This document shows positions 26,701-34,853 of a stretch of 64,000 bases of DNA, in pieces. Position numbers and translations under genes: made by a program. The notes under the pieces were generated by a model that was not told the origin of the DNA, searched no databases, and saw only the letters and a list, made by a program, of their open reading frames with translations. How positions within the stretch are numbered: position 1 is the first letter of the stretch; the number at the start of each line of letters is the position of its first letter. The DNA lies in NCBI RefSeq assembly GCF_900112595.1, contig NZ_FOMI01000002.1, forward strand, positions 450,690-514,689, written 5' to 3'. The stretch comes from Algibacter pectinivorans. Lineage in GTDB: Bacteria; Bacteroidota; Bacteroidia; Flavobacteriales; Flavobacteriaceae.

Positions 26701-28144
26701 TGTTGCTCTGCGAAGGATATTGTTTTGTGCTCGAAATATTTTGAAATATTTTCCACTTTACATCGATAGTTTTAAAATGCTTTGATACCGTTCCTAACGA
26801 CTCGCTATTACCCAAAAATAAGTAAGCATATTGATTTAAGGCAAACTGAAAATTATGCATCACTTTCTTTTGAATTTTAGTGTCAAAATAAATGAGTAAA
26901 TTTCGGCAGGAAATTAAATCCATTCTTATAAATGGTGGGTCTTTTATTAAGTTATGATTAGAGAAAACTATTTTCTCTCTAAGGGTTTTAATAATTTGTA
27001 TTTTATCGCCAATTTTTATAAAATAACGATCTAAGAATTTTTTATCAATTTCATTAGAAATATTAATATTGTACATACCAAGCCCCGCAAATGTTAAAGC
27101 TCTTGGATCTATATCTGTGCCAAATATTTTAAAATTGATATTAAGATTGTTACTTTTAATATAATCGTCCAATAAAATGGCTATCGAGTAAACTTCTTCA
27201 CCGGTAGAGCAGCCGGCAATCCAGATACGAACCGTTTCATCTACTTGTTTGGATTCGCATAATTTTGGAATAACCTTGGTTTTTAAACTACTAAAGGCTT
27301 CGGTGTCTCTAAAAAAGCGGGTAACCCCTATTAGAAAATCTTCTTTAAGCGCTTGTTTTTCTTCTACGTTGCTAGATAAAAAGGTAACATAATCGAATAG
27401 ATGATCAATGTTATTAATGCTCATTCGTTTTTCTAACCTGCGGATAAGCGTGTTTTTTTTATACTCTCTAAAATCGATTCCAGAAAATTTAAAAACGATA
27501 GTTAATATATTATTTATTAAGTTATCGCTAGATGTTGGCGTGTTTAAGTTTTTTATTAATAAGGAATTATTTATAGGTGTTCTGTGTATTAATTCGGCAA
27601 TTTTTTCGGGTGGCGCGATAAAATCTGCTAAATTAGTTGCTATCGCAGAGTTTGGCATACCATCAAATTGCGCAGAGATGGGGTCCTGAACGATTATTGT
27701 ACCTCCTTGTTCCTTAATAGTATGTATGCCTCGTGAGCCATCTGAACCGGTACCAGATAATATAACACCCATTGATTTGGTGTTATATTCCTCACCTAAA
27801 GTATGAAAGAAGATATCTATTGGTAAGTTTAAATTGTTTTTTGGCCCTTTGTCCAGCAAATATAATTGGTTACCCTTAATATGAAGGTTTTTGTTTCTTT
27901 GATTTAAATAAATACAATTTGGCTTTATAACTTGCTTATCTTCTGCCGTGTAAATTGGCATAGACGTGTGCTTGCTAAGTAACTCTGGCATTAAACTTTT
28001 AAAATCTGGTGAAAGATGTTGTACAATTATAAACGCCATACCTGTATTGCTAGGTACGTGGTCAAAGAGTGTTTGTATAGCATCTAAACCTCCGGCTGAA
28101 GCGCCAATGCCAACAACGTAAAAATTTGATTTACTAATATGCAT
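23708..28144 (-). CDS. CheB-CheR-PAS hybrid histidine kinase with receiver domain
   Basis: Starting at the ATG at 28144 the product has 1478 residues. In order there is a CheB methylesterase domain (S16 in GASAGG, H43 in QHLSPD, an Asp in the SGTGSDGSRG segment), a CheR methyltransferase (about 210-480, SAM site AGCSTGEE) and a long coiled coil of repeated NEEL units (about 660-740). Several PAS domains follow, then HisKA with H-box ANMSHEIRTPMNSVLG (near 1118), HATPase (GTGLGLAICKGI) and a C-terminal receiver (phosphorylated Asp in VVLLDIRMPEM, near 1410). CheB and CheR normally modify chemoreceptors, which are absent here, so their targets are unknown. No membrane helix is present. A start at 28183 is less likely. 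Confidence 0.93.
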   Translation of the reverse strand: MHISKSNFYVVGIGASAGGLDAIQTLFDHVPSNTGMAFIIVQHLSPDFKSLMPELLSKHTSMPIYTAEDKQVIKPNCIYLNQRNKNLHIKGNQLYLLDKGPKNNLNLPIDIFFHTLGEEYNTKSMGVILSGTGSDGSRGIHTIKEQGGTIIVQDPISAQFDGMPNSAIATNLADFIAPPEKIAELIHRTPINNSLLIKNLNTPTSSDNLINNILTIVFKFSGIDFREYKKNTLIRRLEKRMSINNIDHLFDYVTFLSSNVEEKQALKEDFLIGVTRFFRDTEAFSSLKTKVIPKLCESKQVDETVRIWIAGCSTGEEVYSIAILLDDYIKSNNLNINFKIFGTDIDPRALTFAGLGMYNINISNEIDKKFLDRYFIKIGDKIQIIKTLREKIVFSNHNLIKDPPFIRMDLISCRNLLIYFDTKIQKKVMHNFQFALNQYAYLFLGNSESLGTVSKHFKTIDVKWKIFQNISSTKQYPSQSNSLERVSTISYKTPTTNIQSPNFRVKENPELVFHKYLSKKFSPASIFIDKSFNILFIKGDAGKRLSHNEGLFQNNLLKIVNTDIAGLIRSGIRRLESENQDIIIKGVINKTKTQNFSFDLKFHKPDIDDALNGCYLIEFTNDKVLDKEAPVVLKNIDVEEVSNQRLEDLENELKAVKTELQNAIEELETSNEELQSSNEELMASNEELQSTNEELQSVNEELYTVNSEMQEKNKELTNLSNDVTNLLDNTEIATLFLDTELRIRKFTPALKEIFNLHESDYGRPLSSFTSNFLEDTRAGIIKDSSLVLEKLITIEKQLSDKNNNYYLFRASPFITSAKKINGIVITLNNINKLKETEKDLKIVELRYKNLFQNLNEGFLHGEIITNNEGQPIDWIYLDANPTFEKIIGLERHEFLGKRLKKIAPYIQDDPTTWIKTFGETALSNKEHYIKEYSTKDGKHYQVHLFCPVKGEFAATFANITELKNKKEELAKSQEELYRAQEITHVGSWYLDLETGSVRWTRELYKIYGFDPNLPPPNLKSSSKLFTKSSWKTISKAINDCQNQGIPYNLELEIIRQGGTPGWLCIMGEAVKDENNTIIALKGAVQDITQQKLYEEELIKAKKEAEIANLHKNYFLANMSHEIRTPMNSVLGFSELLKNDSLTKKERLKYLEIIDGNSKQLLNLIDDIIDVAKMESNEIKLVYKECHVPNLIDNLEITYNQLNTNEYKKDITFKTVIPDTYKDLVIITDSHRLQQVLLNLLNNALKFSDKGEISFGFEVEEDNIKFFVKDQGIGIKKEKQIEIFERFKQINYQNNAKYGGTGLGLAICKGIITLMGGNINVSSNLNLGTTFSFSIPLKLTQFKNAKKPKLPIKCTRFLKDKTILIAEDDALIQLLFKVVLKNTGAYLLFAKTGTQAVNTYQTTPEIDVVLLDIRMPEMNGIDALSAILEINPKAKVIMQTAYTMPEEKEKCFNKGCVDFLSKPVIKDELFKVLNKWISK

Positions 28145-28222
28145 TAGAAAGTTTATAAATGCTAAAGTAAAAAACAACCTCAATAAAACCTACTTTTTTT
28201 GTAGAAATTTCTTTCGAAAATA

Positions 28223-28801
28223 TTACCTGTAAAAATTCATCTCGTCCAAATACTCCCAAACATTTTTCGGTAACATAGGTTTGATGTTTTTACCGTCTTT
28301 TATAGCTTTACGAATAAATGTTGAAGAGAGCTGCATAATAGGGGCATCGATAGGATGTATTTTTTTATGCCCATTAAACTGGTTGTTTACCGTAGTGTTT
28401 GATATTCGAGGGTAAACATAAATGTGATGATTTTCTAGAATAACTTCATAGTTTTTCCACTTATGAAAACTATTTAGGTTGTCTTCGCCCATAATTAAAG
28501 AAAAATTGTGATCTGGATATTTTTCTTGTAAATGAGCAAGCGTGTTTACGGTGTAGTTTGGTTGCGGTAAGTTAAACTCAATATCACTGGCTTTTAACTT
28601 ATCGTAATCCTTAGTAGCTTCATAAACCATTTCTAAACGCTGGTAATTATCAAGTAAACTACTTTTCTTTTTAAACGGATTATGTGGAGTAATTACAAAC
28701 CAAACCTGGTCTAAATCGCTATATTCTGCCATGTGGTTTGCAATAACCAAATGCCCTATATGAATAGGGTTAAAAGAGCCAAAATATAAACCAATTTTCA
28801 T
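28223..28801 (-). CDS. nadD: nicotinate-nucleotide adenylyltransferase
   Basis: The product has 192 residues and makes deamido-NAD from nicotinate mononucleotide and ATP. The nucleotidyltransferase motif GSFNPIHIGHLVIA is at the N-terminus, and SSTFIRKAIKDGKN at the C-terminus is the ISSTxxR-type signature. It is 9 bp after gmk on the same strand and third in the yicC-gmk-nadD operon, a conserved order in Bacteroidota. Confidence 0.96.
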   Translation of the reverse strand: MKIGLYFGSFNPIHIGHLVIANHMAEYSDLDQVWFVITPHNPFKKKSSLLDNYQRLEMVYEATKDYDKLKASDIEFNLPQPNYTVNTLAHLQEKYPDHNFSLIMGEDNLNSFHKWKNYEVILENHHIYVYPRISNTTVNNQFNGHKKIHPIDAPIMQLSSTFIRKAIKDGKNIKPMLPKNVWEYLDEMNFYR

Positions 28802-28810
28802 TTTATTGTA

Positions 28811-29401
28811 CTAGGAGTTTAAGAAGTCTGCTACTTGTTTTTCAGCTTCAAGTAGTGCTTTTTCTAGATCGTCATTAATAATTATAGTATCAAATAACGG
28901 AGCGGTGGCTAATTCGGCCGATGCTTTTGCAACACGCATATTTATTTTATCGGCACTTTCGGTTTTACGCTTTTTTAAACGTATTTTCAGTTCGTCTATG
29001 CTTGGTGGCTTAACAAAAATAGCAAGCGTTTGTTCTGGAAATTTTCTTTTAATTCGTAATCCTCCAGAAACATCAATATCAAAAATAACATTTTTACCAA
29101 GTGCCCAAATACGTTCAACTTCGGTTTTTAAAGTGCCATAAAAGTTATCGCGATACACTTCTTCCCATTCTAAAAAGTTATCCTCTTTAATATTGTTTTT
29201 AAATTCTTTGGCCGATAGAAAATAATAATCTTTACCATGCTCTTCCGTACCTCTTTTTTCTCTTGAGGTTGCCGATATTGAAAACTCTAAATTTAAATTT
29301 TCTTTGCCTAATAAATGCCTAACAATGGTAGTTTTACCAGAGCCTGAAGGCGCCGAAAACACGATGAGTTTGCCTTGTTTTTTTGTTTCTTTTTCTGCCA
29401 C
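28811..29401 (-). CDS. gmk: guanylate kinase
   Basis: The product has 196 residues and phosphorylates GMP to GDP. The P-loop (FSAPSGSGKTTIVRHLL) is at residues about 15-30. The GMP-binding segment (SATSREKRGTEEHGKDYYF) and the DIDVSGGLRIKRKFP segment are also present. Length is normal. It lies between yicC (58 bp upstream) and nadD. Confidence 0.97.
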   Translation of the reverse strand: MAEKETKKQGKLIVFSAPSGSGKTTIVRHLLGKENLNLEFSISATSREKRGTEEHGKDYYFLSAKEFKNNIKEDNFLEWEEVYRDNFYGTLKTEVERIWALGKNVIFDIDVSGGLRIKRKFPEQTLAIFVKPPSIDELKIRLKKRKTESADKINMRVAKASAELATAPLFDTIIINDDLEKALLEAEKQVADFLNS

Positions 29402-29459
29402 TTGTACGCTAATATTTTACAAATTACTGCCGACTAAAGACTGACTGCTGCCAGCTTTT

Positions 29460-30317
29460 TTAAAGTACGTTCAATAACTGTTCCTTAATTTTTTCTAATT
29501 CGTCTTTCATTTGCACCACCAGTTGTTGCATTGGTGCATAGTTACTTTTAGAGCCAATAGTGTTTATTTCTCTACCCATTTCTTGGCTTATAAAACCTAG
29601 TTTTTTTCCGTTAGAATCTTTAGTATTAATAGACTCCGTAAAGTAATTTAAGTGGTTTTTTAAGCGTACTTTTTCTTCTGTAATATCAAATTTTTCAATG
29701 TAATATACCAGTTCTTGCTCAAACCTGTTTTCGTCGTATTTTTCTTTTAATTCTTGAACACCTTTAAGTAAACGCTCACGAACACCTTCAACACGCTCGG
29801 GGTCCATAGTTATTATTTGCTCAAGTATATTTCCTATTGAAACCACACGATTGTTAAAGTCTTGCTCTAATACTTTGCCCTCATTTAATCTGTGTTGGTT
29901 TAAGGCGTCTATAGCTTTATGAATTTCAACTTCAATACTTTTCCACTCATTTTCATCTATTTCTTCACGTACAGTATTTAAAGCATCAGGAAAACGAACA
30001 GCCATTTTAAGTAATTCCAAGTCGTTTCCATCAACAACTTGTTTTAGTTGCTTCATATATTGTTTAACAACAGGCGTGTTTATTTGGGTCGATGTGTCTT
30101 CGGCAGTAGCTTCAACATAAATAGAGAAATCAACCTTTCCGCGTTCTAGTTTATCGGCAAGAATTTTTCTAATAGATAATTCTTTTTCTCTATATATAGA
30201 GGGCATTCTAGCATTTAAATCTAAATTTTTACTATTTAATGATTTAAGCTCTATAGTTATCTTTTTTGTTGGCAATTGCAAAACAGATTTACCATAACCT
30301 GTCATTGAATATATCAT
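29460..30317 (-). CDS. YicC/YloC family endoribonuclease
   Basis: The product has 285 residues and shows the YicC N-terminus (MIYSMTGYGKS), the ELKSLNSKNLDLNARMP segment and the C-terminal DUF1732 region with KKLGFISQEMGREINTIGSK. YicC of E. coli is reported to be an endoribonuclease. It begins the yicC-gmk-nadD operon. A -7 box stands at 30340-30347. Confidence 0.95.
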   Translation of the reverse strand: MIYSMTGYGKSVLQLPTKKITIELKSLNSKNLDLNARMPSIYREKELSIRKILADKLERGKVDFSIYVEATAEDTSTQINTPVVKQYMKQLKQVVDGNDLELLKMAVRFPDALNTVREEIDENEWKSIEVEIHKAIDALNQHRLNEGKVLEQDFNNRVVSIGNILEQIITMDPERVEGVRERLLKGVQELKEKYDENRFEQELVYYIEKFDITEEKVRLKNHLNYFTESINTKDSNGKKLGFISQEMGREINTIGSKSNYAPMQQLVVQMKDELEKIKEQLLNVL

Positions 30318-30339
30318 AAATGCTCGTATTTAAGTTGTG

Positions 30340-30347
30340 CAAAGGTA
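30340..30347 (-). promoter_or_regulatory. -7 box of the yicC-gmk-nadD operon
   Basis: The minus strand reads TACCTTTG, a TAnnTTTG match 23 bp before the yicC start. A weak TTTT-rich -33 region lies about 20 bp further upstream. Confidence 0.5.
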
Positions 30348-30469
30348 ATTAAAACTAAAAGACTGAAAAGGTAATTACTTAATGTTAAAAAAAATAGTTT
30401 AAATGTATTATTTTGGGTTATAAGCCATTAAATAAATACATTTACCAATATAAATTGACAATTATAATA

Positions 30470-31591
30470 ATGAGTAAAAATTCTGGTTTAGCTGTATTTG
30501 TGGTTTGCTTACTAGTTTTGTTTTCGTGCAAAAACAAGCAAACTGAAAGGGAAATTGATGTTGTTGAGTCAACCAAAGATGTTAACAACCAAATACCTAA
30601 CGAGGTAAAAGAAAAGTTAATGTCTAATCCGCCAAATGGTATGGTTTGGATTCCTGGAGGTTCCTTTTTACAGGGCGCTGTAGATCAAGATGAAATGGCT
30701 ATGAGTCATGAAAAACCGCAACACGCCGTATCGGTAGATGGGTTTTTTATGGATATTACAGAAGTTACCAATGCCGAATTTACCAAATTTGTTAACGAAA
30801 CCAATTATATAACAGTAGCTGAACGTGAGATTGATTGGGAAGAGATGAAAAAACAACTACCGGAGGGCACACCAAAACCACATGATAGTATTTTACAACC
30901 TGGCTCGTTAATGTTTAAAAAAACAAAAACATCGGTTCCTAATTTGTATGATTTCTCACAATGGTGGCGCTGGGTAATTGGTGTAAATTGGAAACACCCT
31001 AGTGGTCCAGAAAGCTCTATTGAAGGTAAAGAAAACCACCCAGTAGTTCATATTAGTTTTGAAGATGCGCAAGCGTATTGCAAATGGGCAGGCAGACGCT
31101 TACCTACCGAGGCCGAATGGGAATACGCTGCAAGAGGCAAAAAAACAAGTGCTATTTATTTTTGGGGCGATGATAGGTCTGCGCTTTCAAAAATGGTAAA
31201 TAGTTGGGAAGGCGAGTTTCCAGTAAATAACACCTTGCAAGATGGTTTTGAAAGAACGGCACCAGTAAAAAGTTATCCCCCAAACGATTTTGGATTATAC
31301 GATATGGCAGGAAATGTTTGGGAGTTTACTACCGATTGGTATAACATTAATTACTACCAAGAGCTAAAATCTAGCAATAAAGATATTTTTAATCCGCAAG
31401 GCGCCGATAAGGCATATAACCCAAATATGCCGTACACACCAGAGAAAGTAATAAAAGGCGGTTCGTTTTTATGTAGCGATTCCTATTGTGCAAGTTACCG
31501 TGTATCTGCTAGAATGGGCACGAGTTTAGACTCGTCTGCAGAACACGTAGGGTTTAGAACGGTTGCAACTCCAGAGATGTTGGTTAAATAA
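30470..31591 (+). CDS. formylglycine-generating enzyme (sulfatase-modifying factor), lipoprotein
   Basis: From the ATG at 30470 the product has 373 residues with lipobox cysteine near 20 (VLFSC). The FGE-sulfatase domain covers about 44-368, starting GMVWIPGGSFLQG and including AGRRLPTEAEWEYAARG and DMAGNVWEFTTDW. The two catalytic cysteines are conserved (C335 and C340 in FLCSDSYC), which separates true FGEs from the many look-alikes. FGE converts a sulfatase cysteine to formylglycine. No sulfatase is in this window. It is convergent with the GH3 gene and 152 bp from the divergent yicC gene. Confidence 0.93.
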   Translation: MSKNSGLAVFVVCLLVLFSCKNKQTEREIDVVESTKDVNNQIPNEVKEKLMSNPPNGMVWIPGGSFLQGAVDQDEMAMSHEKPQHAVSVDGFFMDITEVTNAEFTKFVNETNYITVAEREIDWEEMKKQLPEGTPKPHDSILQPGSLMFKKTKTSVPNLYDFSQWWRWVIGVNWKHPSGPESSIEGKENHPVVHISFEDAQAYCKWAGRRLPTEAEWEYAARGKKTSAIYFWGDDRSALSKMVNSWEGEFPVNNTLQDGFERTAPVKSYPPNDFGLYDMAGNVWEFTTDWYNINYYQELKSSNKDIFNPQGADKAYNPNMPYTPEKVIKGGSFLCSDSYCASYRVSARMGTSLDSSAEHVGFRTVATPEMLVK

Positions 31592-31626
31592 AATTTAGTT
31601 ATCCCTTTTTGTGAATACATATCGAA

Positions 31627-33942
31627 TTAATCTACGACTGTAAATGATGCTTTTAAGTTAGTTGTGGAGTCTCCACCTACCCATACATTAAAATCGCCAG
31701 GTTCTACCTCCCACATTTTATTTATGGTGTAAAACTGTAATGTTTCTGCGTTTATGGTAAAATGGATGGTTTTGGTCTCGCCAGATTTAATCATTGTTTT
31801 TTTAAAACCTTTTAGTTCTTTAATAGGGCGAGTTATACTTCCAATTAAGTCTTTAATGTAAAGCTGAATGACCTCTTCGCCATCGCTATGTCCTGTATTG
31901 GTTACATCTACCGATACTTTTATTTCGCCATTAGTTGGCATTTCGGTTTTATCAAGCATAAGGTTTTTATACTCGAAAGTTGTATAACTTAAACCATAGC
32001 CAAAAGGGTACAAAGCTGTTTTAGGAGCATCTTGATAGCCGGAATATGTAACATGTTTTGGGCTTGACGGTCTTCCCGTCATTTTTTGGCTGTAGTATAA
32101 GGGTTCTTGACCAACATTATGCGGAAAGGAAACCGGTAATTTTCCGGAAGGATTGTAATCTCCAAATATTACATCGGCAATGGCATTTCCAGATTCGGAG
32201 CCTAAAAACCAGCATTCTAAAATGGAAGGTATGTGGTTTGCTGCCCAAGAAATATCCATTGGTCTTCCATTCATTAAAACAATAACCACGTTTTTATTCA
32301 CTTGGTAAACCGCTTTTAATAACTCATTTTGAAGTCCTAAAAAACCAATATTAGACTGACTTCTACCTTCACCCGTTTGATAGGCATTTTCACCAATAGC
32401 TAATAATACAACGTCTGCTTTTTTTGCAGCTTTAACCGCAGCAGCAATTCCAGATTGGTCTGTATTGTTAAATTCTAGTGGATGTAAAAATTGGTTACTG
32501 CCTGGTTTAATGTTGGGTACAGTTAAATTAATACCTTTTTCGTAATGTATTGTAGTATTTTGTCCTACTGCGTTTTTAATGCCTTCCAGTAGAGAAACTG
32601 CAGAGTTTTGTTCTCCTTTTCCTCTCCAATTTCCTAATGGCGTATCTTTATCGTTGGCTAATGGACCAATAACGGCAATACTTTTAATGTTTTTTGATAA
32701 GGGCAATATATTAGTTTCATTTTTTAATAATACTATCGACTTTTTTGCGACATCGCGAGCAATTGCTAAATGGGCTTTTGTAAATACATTATTTTTTTCG
32801 CGCTCTTCATTACAGTATTTATATGGGTCTTCAAATAAGCCTAATTTGAATTTTACTCGTAATACTCTTTTAACGGCCTCATCTAACTGCGCTAAAGTTA
32901 TTTTCTTTTCTTCTAGTAAGCTTTCTAGATGGGCTTCATAGGCATACGATTCCATATCCATATCGCTACCAGCATTCATTGCAATTTCAGAGGCATGTTT
33001 TTTGTCTTTAGCATAGCCATGATTTCTCATTTCTCCAATAGAACCCCAATCGGAAACTATAAAGCCGTCCCAATTCCAGTCTCTTTTTAAAATATCGCGT
33101 TGTAGCACTTTGTGTCCGGTTGCAGGAATACCATCAATCTCGTTAAATGAGTTCATAAAAGTTGCAACACCAGCTTTAGCAGCTGCTTTAAATGGCGGTA
33201 AAATGGTATTGTGCAACTCAAATTCGCCTACGTTAACGGTGTTATAATCTCGTCCAGCTTCGGCAAAACCGTAGCCTGCAAAATGTTTAGCACAGGCTGC
33301 TATGGTATTTGTGTTGGATAAATTATTTCCTTGAAATCCATTTATGCGTGCTACTCCAACCACTTTGTTTAAGTAAACATCTTCTCCTGCACCTTCCATA
33401 ATTCTTCCCCAACGGGCATCTCTAGAAACATCAATCATTGGTGCAAAAGTCCAATGTATACCCGATGCGGCTGTTTCTTTAGCTGCAATTTCTGCCGTTT
33501 TTTTAATACTATTTAAATCCCAACTAGCAGTTTCTCCTAAAGGAATAGGGAAAATGGTTTTATAACCATGGATAACATCATACCCAAAAATTAAAGGAAT
33601 TTTGAGTCGCGAATGATCCATAACAATTTTTTGAGTTTCGCGCGTAGTAGCTGCAGAAACAATATTTAACATAGAACCAACTTCACCTTTTTTTAGTTTT
33701 TCGAGTTTAAATTGGTCGTTATTTGAAGATGATGGTCCGGTAGCATCCCATTTACCGCTGTACTGCACTAATTGACCAATTTTTTCGTTTAAATGCATTA
33801 AGGCTAAAACCGAATCTACTTTTTGTTCTATAATCTTATCGCTGTTTGGAGTTGTTAAAGTATCGTTTATGCTAGATTTTGTAAGACTAGTTAGAAATAT
33901 AACGAGTAAGACTATGGGAAAATAGGATAAGATTTTTTTCAT
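31627..33942 (-). CDS. glycoside hydrolase family 3 beta-glucosidase
   Basis: The product has 771 residues and a signal peptide (about 1-25). Its domains are the GH3 N-terminal (beta/alpha)8 domain with AACAKHFAGYGFAEAG and GFIVSDWGSIGEMRNHG (nucleophile about D298), the GH3 C-terminal domain (IVLLKNETNILPL), and a fibronectin type III-like domain (SVDVTNTGHSDGEEVIQLY) at the end. This is the BglX layout. It removes terminal glucose from beta-gluco-oligosaccharides, probably in the periplasm. It is the last gene of the minus-strand PUL. Confidence 0.96.
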   Translation of the reverse strand: MKKILSYFPIVLLVIFLTSLTKSSINDTLTTPNSDKIIEQKVDSVLALMHLNEKIGQLVQYSGKWDATGPSSSNNDQFKLEKLKKGEVGSMLNIVSAATTRETQKIVMDHSRLKIPLIFGYDVIHGYKTIFPIPLGETASWDLNSIKKTAEIAAKETAASGIHWTFAPMIDVSRDARWGRIMEGAGEDVYLNKVVGVARINGFQGNNLSNTNTIAACAKHFAGYGFAEAGRDYNTVNVGEFELHNTILPPFKAAAKAGVATFMNSFNEIDGIPATGHKVLQRDILKRDWNWDGFIVSDWGSIGEMRNHGYAKDKKHASEIAMNAGSDMDMESYAYEAHLESLLEEKKITLAQLDEAVKRVLRVKFKLGLFEDPYKYCNEEREKNNVFTKAHLAIARDVAKKSIVLLKNETNILPLSKNIKSIAVIGPLANDKDTPLGNWRGKGEQNSAVSLLEGIKNAVGQNTTIHYEKGINLTVPNIKPGSNQFLHPLEFNNTDQSGIAAAVKAAKKADVVLLAIGENAYQTGEGRSQSNIGFLGLQNELLKAVYQVNKNVVIVLMNGRPMDISWAANHIPSILECWFLGSESGNAIADVIFGDYNPSGKLPVSFPHNVGQEPLYYSQKMTGRPSSPKHVTYSGYQDAPKTALYPFGYGLSYTTFEYKNLMLDKTEMPTNGEIKVSVDVTNTGHSDGEEVIQLYIKDLIGSITRPIKELKGFKKTMIKSGETKTIHFTINAETLQFYTINKMWEVEPGDFNVWVGGDSTTNLKASFTVVD

Positions 33943-33998
33943 TTGAAATGTGTTAAATAGGTCTTTTAAAGCGAGTTTTAATGGTTGTTTAACAGTAT

Positions 33999-34847
33999 TT
34001 ATTCTAAGTTTAGCTGAACATATACCGGGAAATGATCTGAAGGGTATTTTAAATTAACGTTGCTTGATAAAACGCCATACTTTTCAACCCGAATTCCAGA
34101 ATTTTTAGAAAGCATTATATAATCAATTCTTCGTGTTACAGGGTCTGCAAATTTAAACCCATTAAAAGTTCCGTTAGGGCCAAAAGTTACTTTGGCTATC
34201 TCCTTAGAGTCTTGCATAGAATGCTTTAAATTGTTAATTAAATCGCTATTTGGTTCCACATTAAAATCTCCCATAATTATAACAGGATAATTTTGAGTAT
34301 TAAGTTCTTCTATTTTATTAAGAATTAATTGCATACCCTGTTTTTGAGCTTCTTCTCCTTTATGATCTAAATGTGTATTAAATACCCATATTTTTTGGTT
34401 GTTACTGAGTGTGGTAAACAGGCCGTAAGTGCAAATTCTAGGGTAGGCGGCATCCCAACCTTTAGACACTTTATTTGGTGTATTAGACAACCAAAACGTG
34501 TTTTGGTACTCAACTTTAACTTTTTTAGAGTTGTAAAAAACAGATGAAAACTCTCCTTTTTCTCCACCATCGCGACCAATTCCGAAGGCTTTATAATCTA
34601 AAAGCGCCGATTTTAAATCTGCCATTTGGTTAGGTCTCGCTTCCTGTACACCTAAAATATCTGGGCTGTAGAATAATATTTGCGAACTTAAAAACTGGCT
34701 TCTGTTGTTCCATGCATTTTCACCATCGGTGGCGACATCTAGCCGTATGTTATAGGTCATTACACTAAGGTTTTGACTTTTTATTGCTGTTTTGCAGCTA
34801 GAAAAAGCTAAAACAGACACCCATAATACTTTTAAATAATGTTTCAT
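33999..34847 (-). CDS. endonuclease/exonuclease/phosphatase (EEP) family lipoprotein
   Basis: The product has 282 residues with a lipobox (cysteine about 18, AFSSC). EEP motifs are in order: MTYNIRLD, GVQEARPNQ, WVFNTHLDHKG, IMGDFNVEPNS, DYIM and SDHFPVY (catalytic His). EEP enzymes are metal-dependent phosphodiesterases or phosphatases. Substrates range from nucleic acids to sugar phosphates and lipids, so the substrate is open. It is 6 bp after the GDPD-GH16 gene and 56 bp before the GH3 gene, inside the PUL. A role on a phosphorylated glycan is inferred. Confidence 0.92.
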   Translation of the reverse strand: MKHYLKVLWVSVLAFSSCKTAIKSQNLSVMTYNIRLDVATDGENAWNNRSQFLSSQILFYSPDILGVQEARPNQMADLKSALLDYKAFGIGRDGGEKGEFSSVFYNSKKVKVEYQNTFWLSNTPNKVSKGWDAAYPRICTYGLFTTLSNNQKIWVFNTHLDHKGEEAQKQGMQLILNKIEELNTQNYPVIIMGDFNVEPNSDLINNLKHSMQDSKEIAKVTFGPNGTFNGFKFADPVTRRIDYIMLSKNSGIRVEKYGVLSSNVNLKYPSDHFPVYVQLNLE

Positions 34848-34853
34848 TTTACT

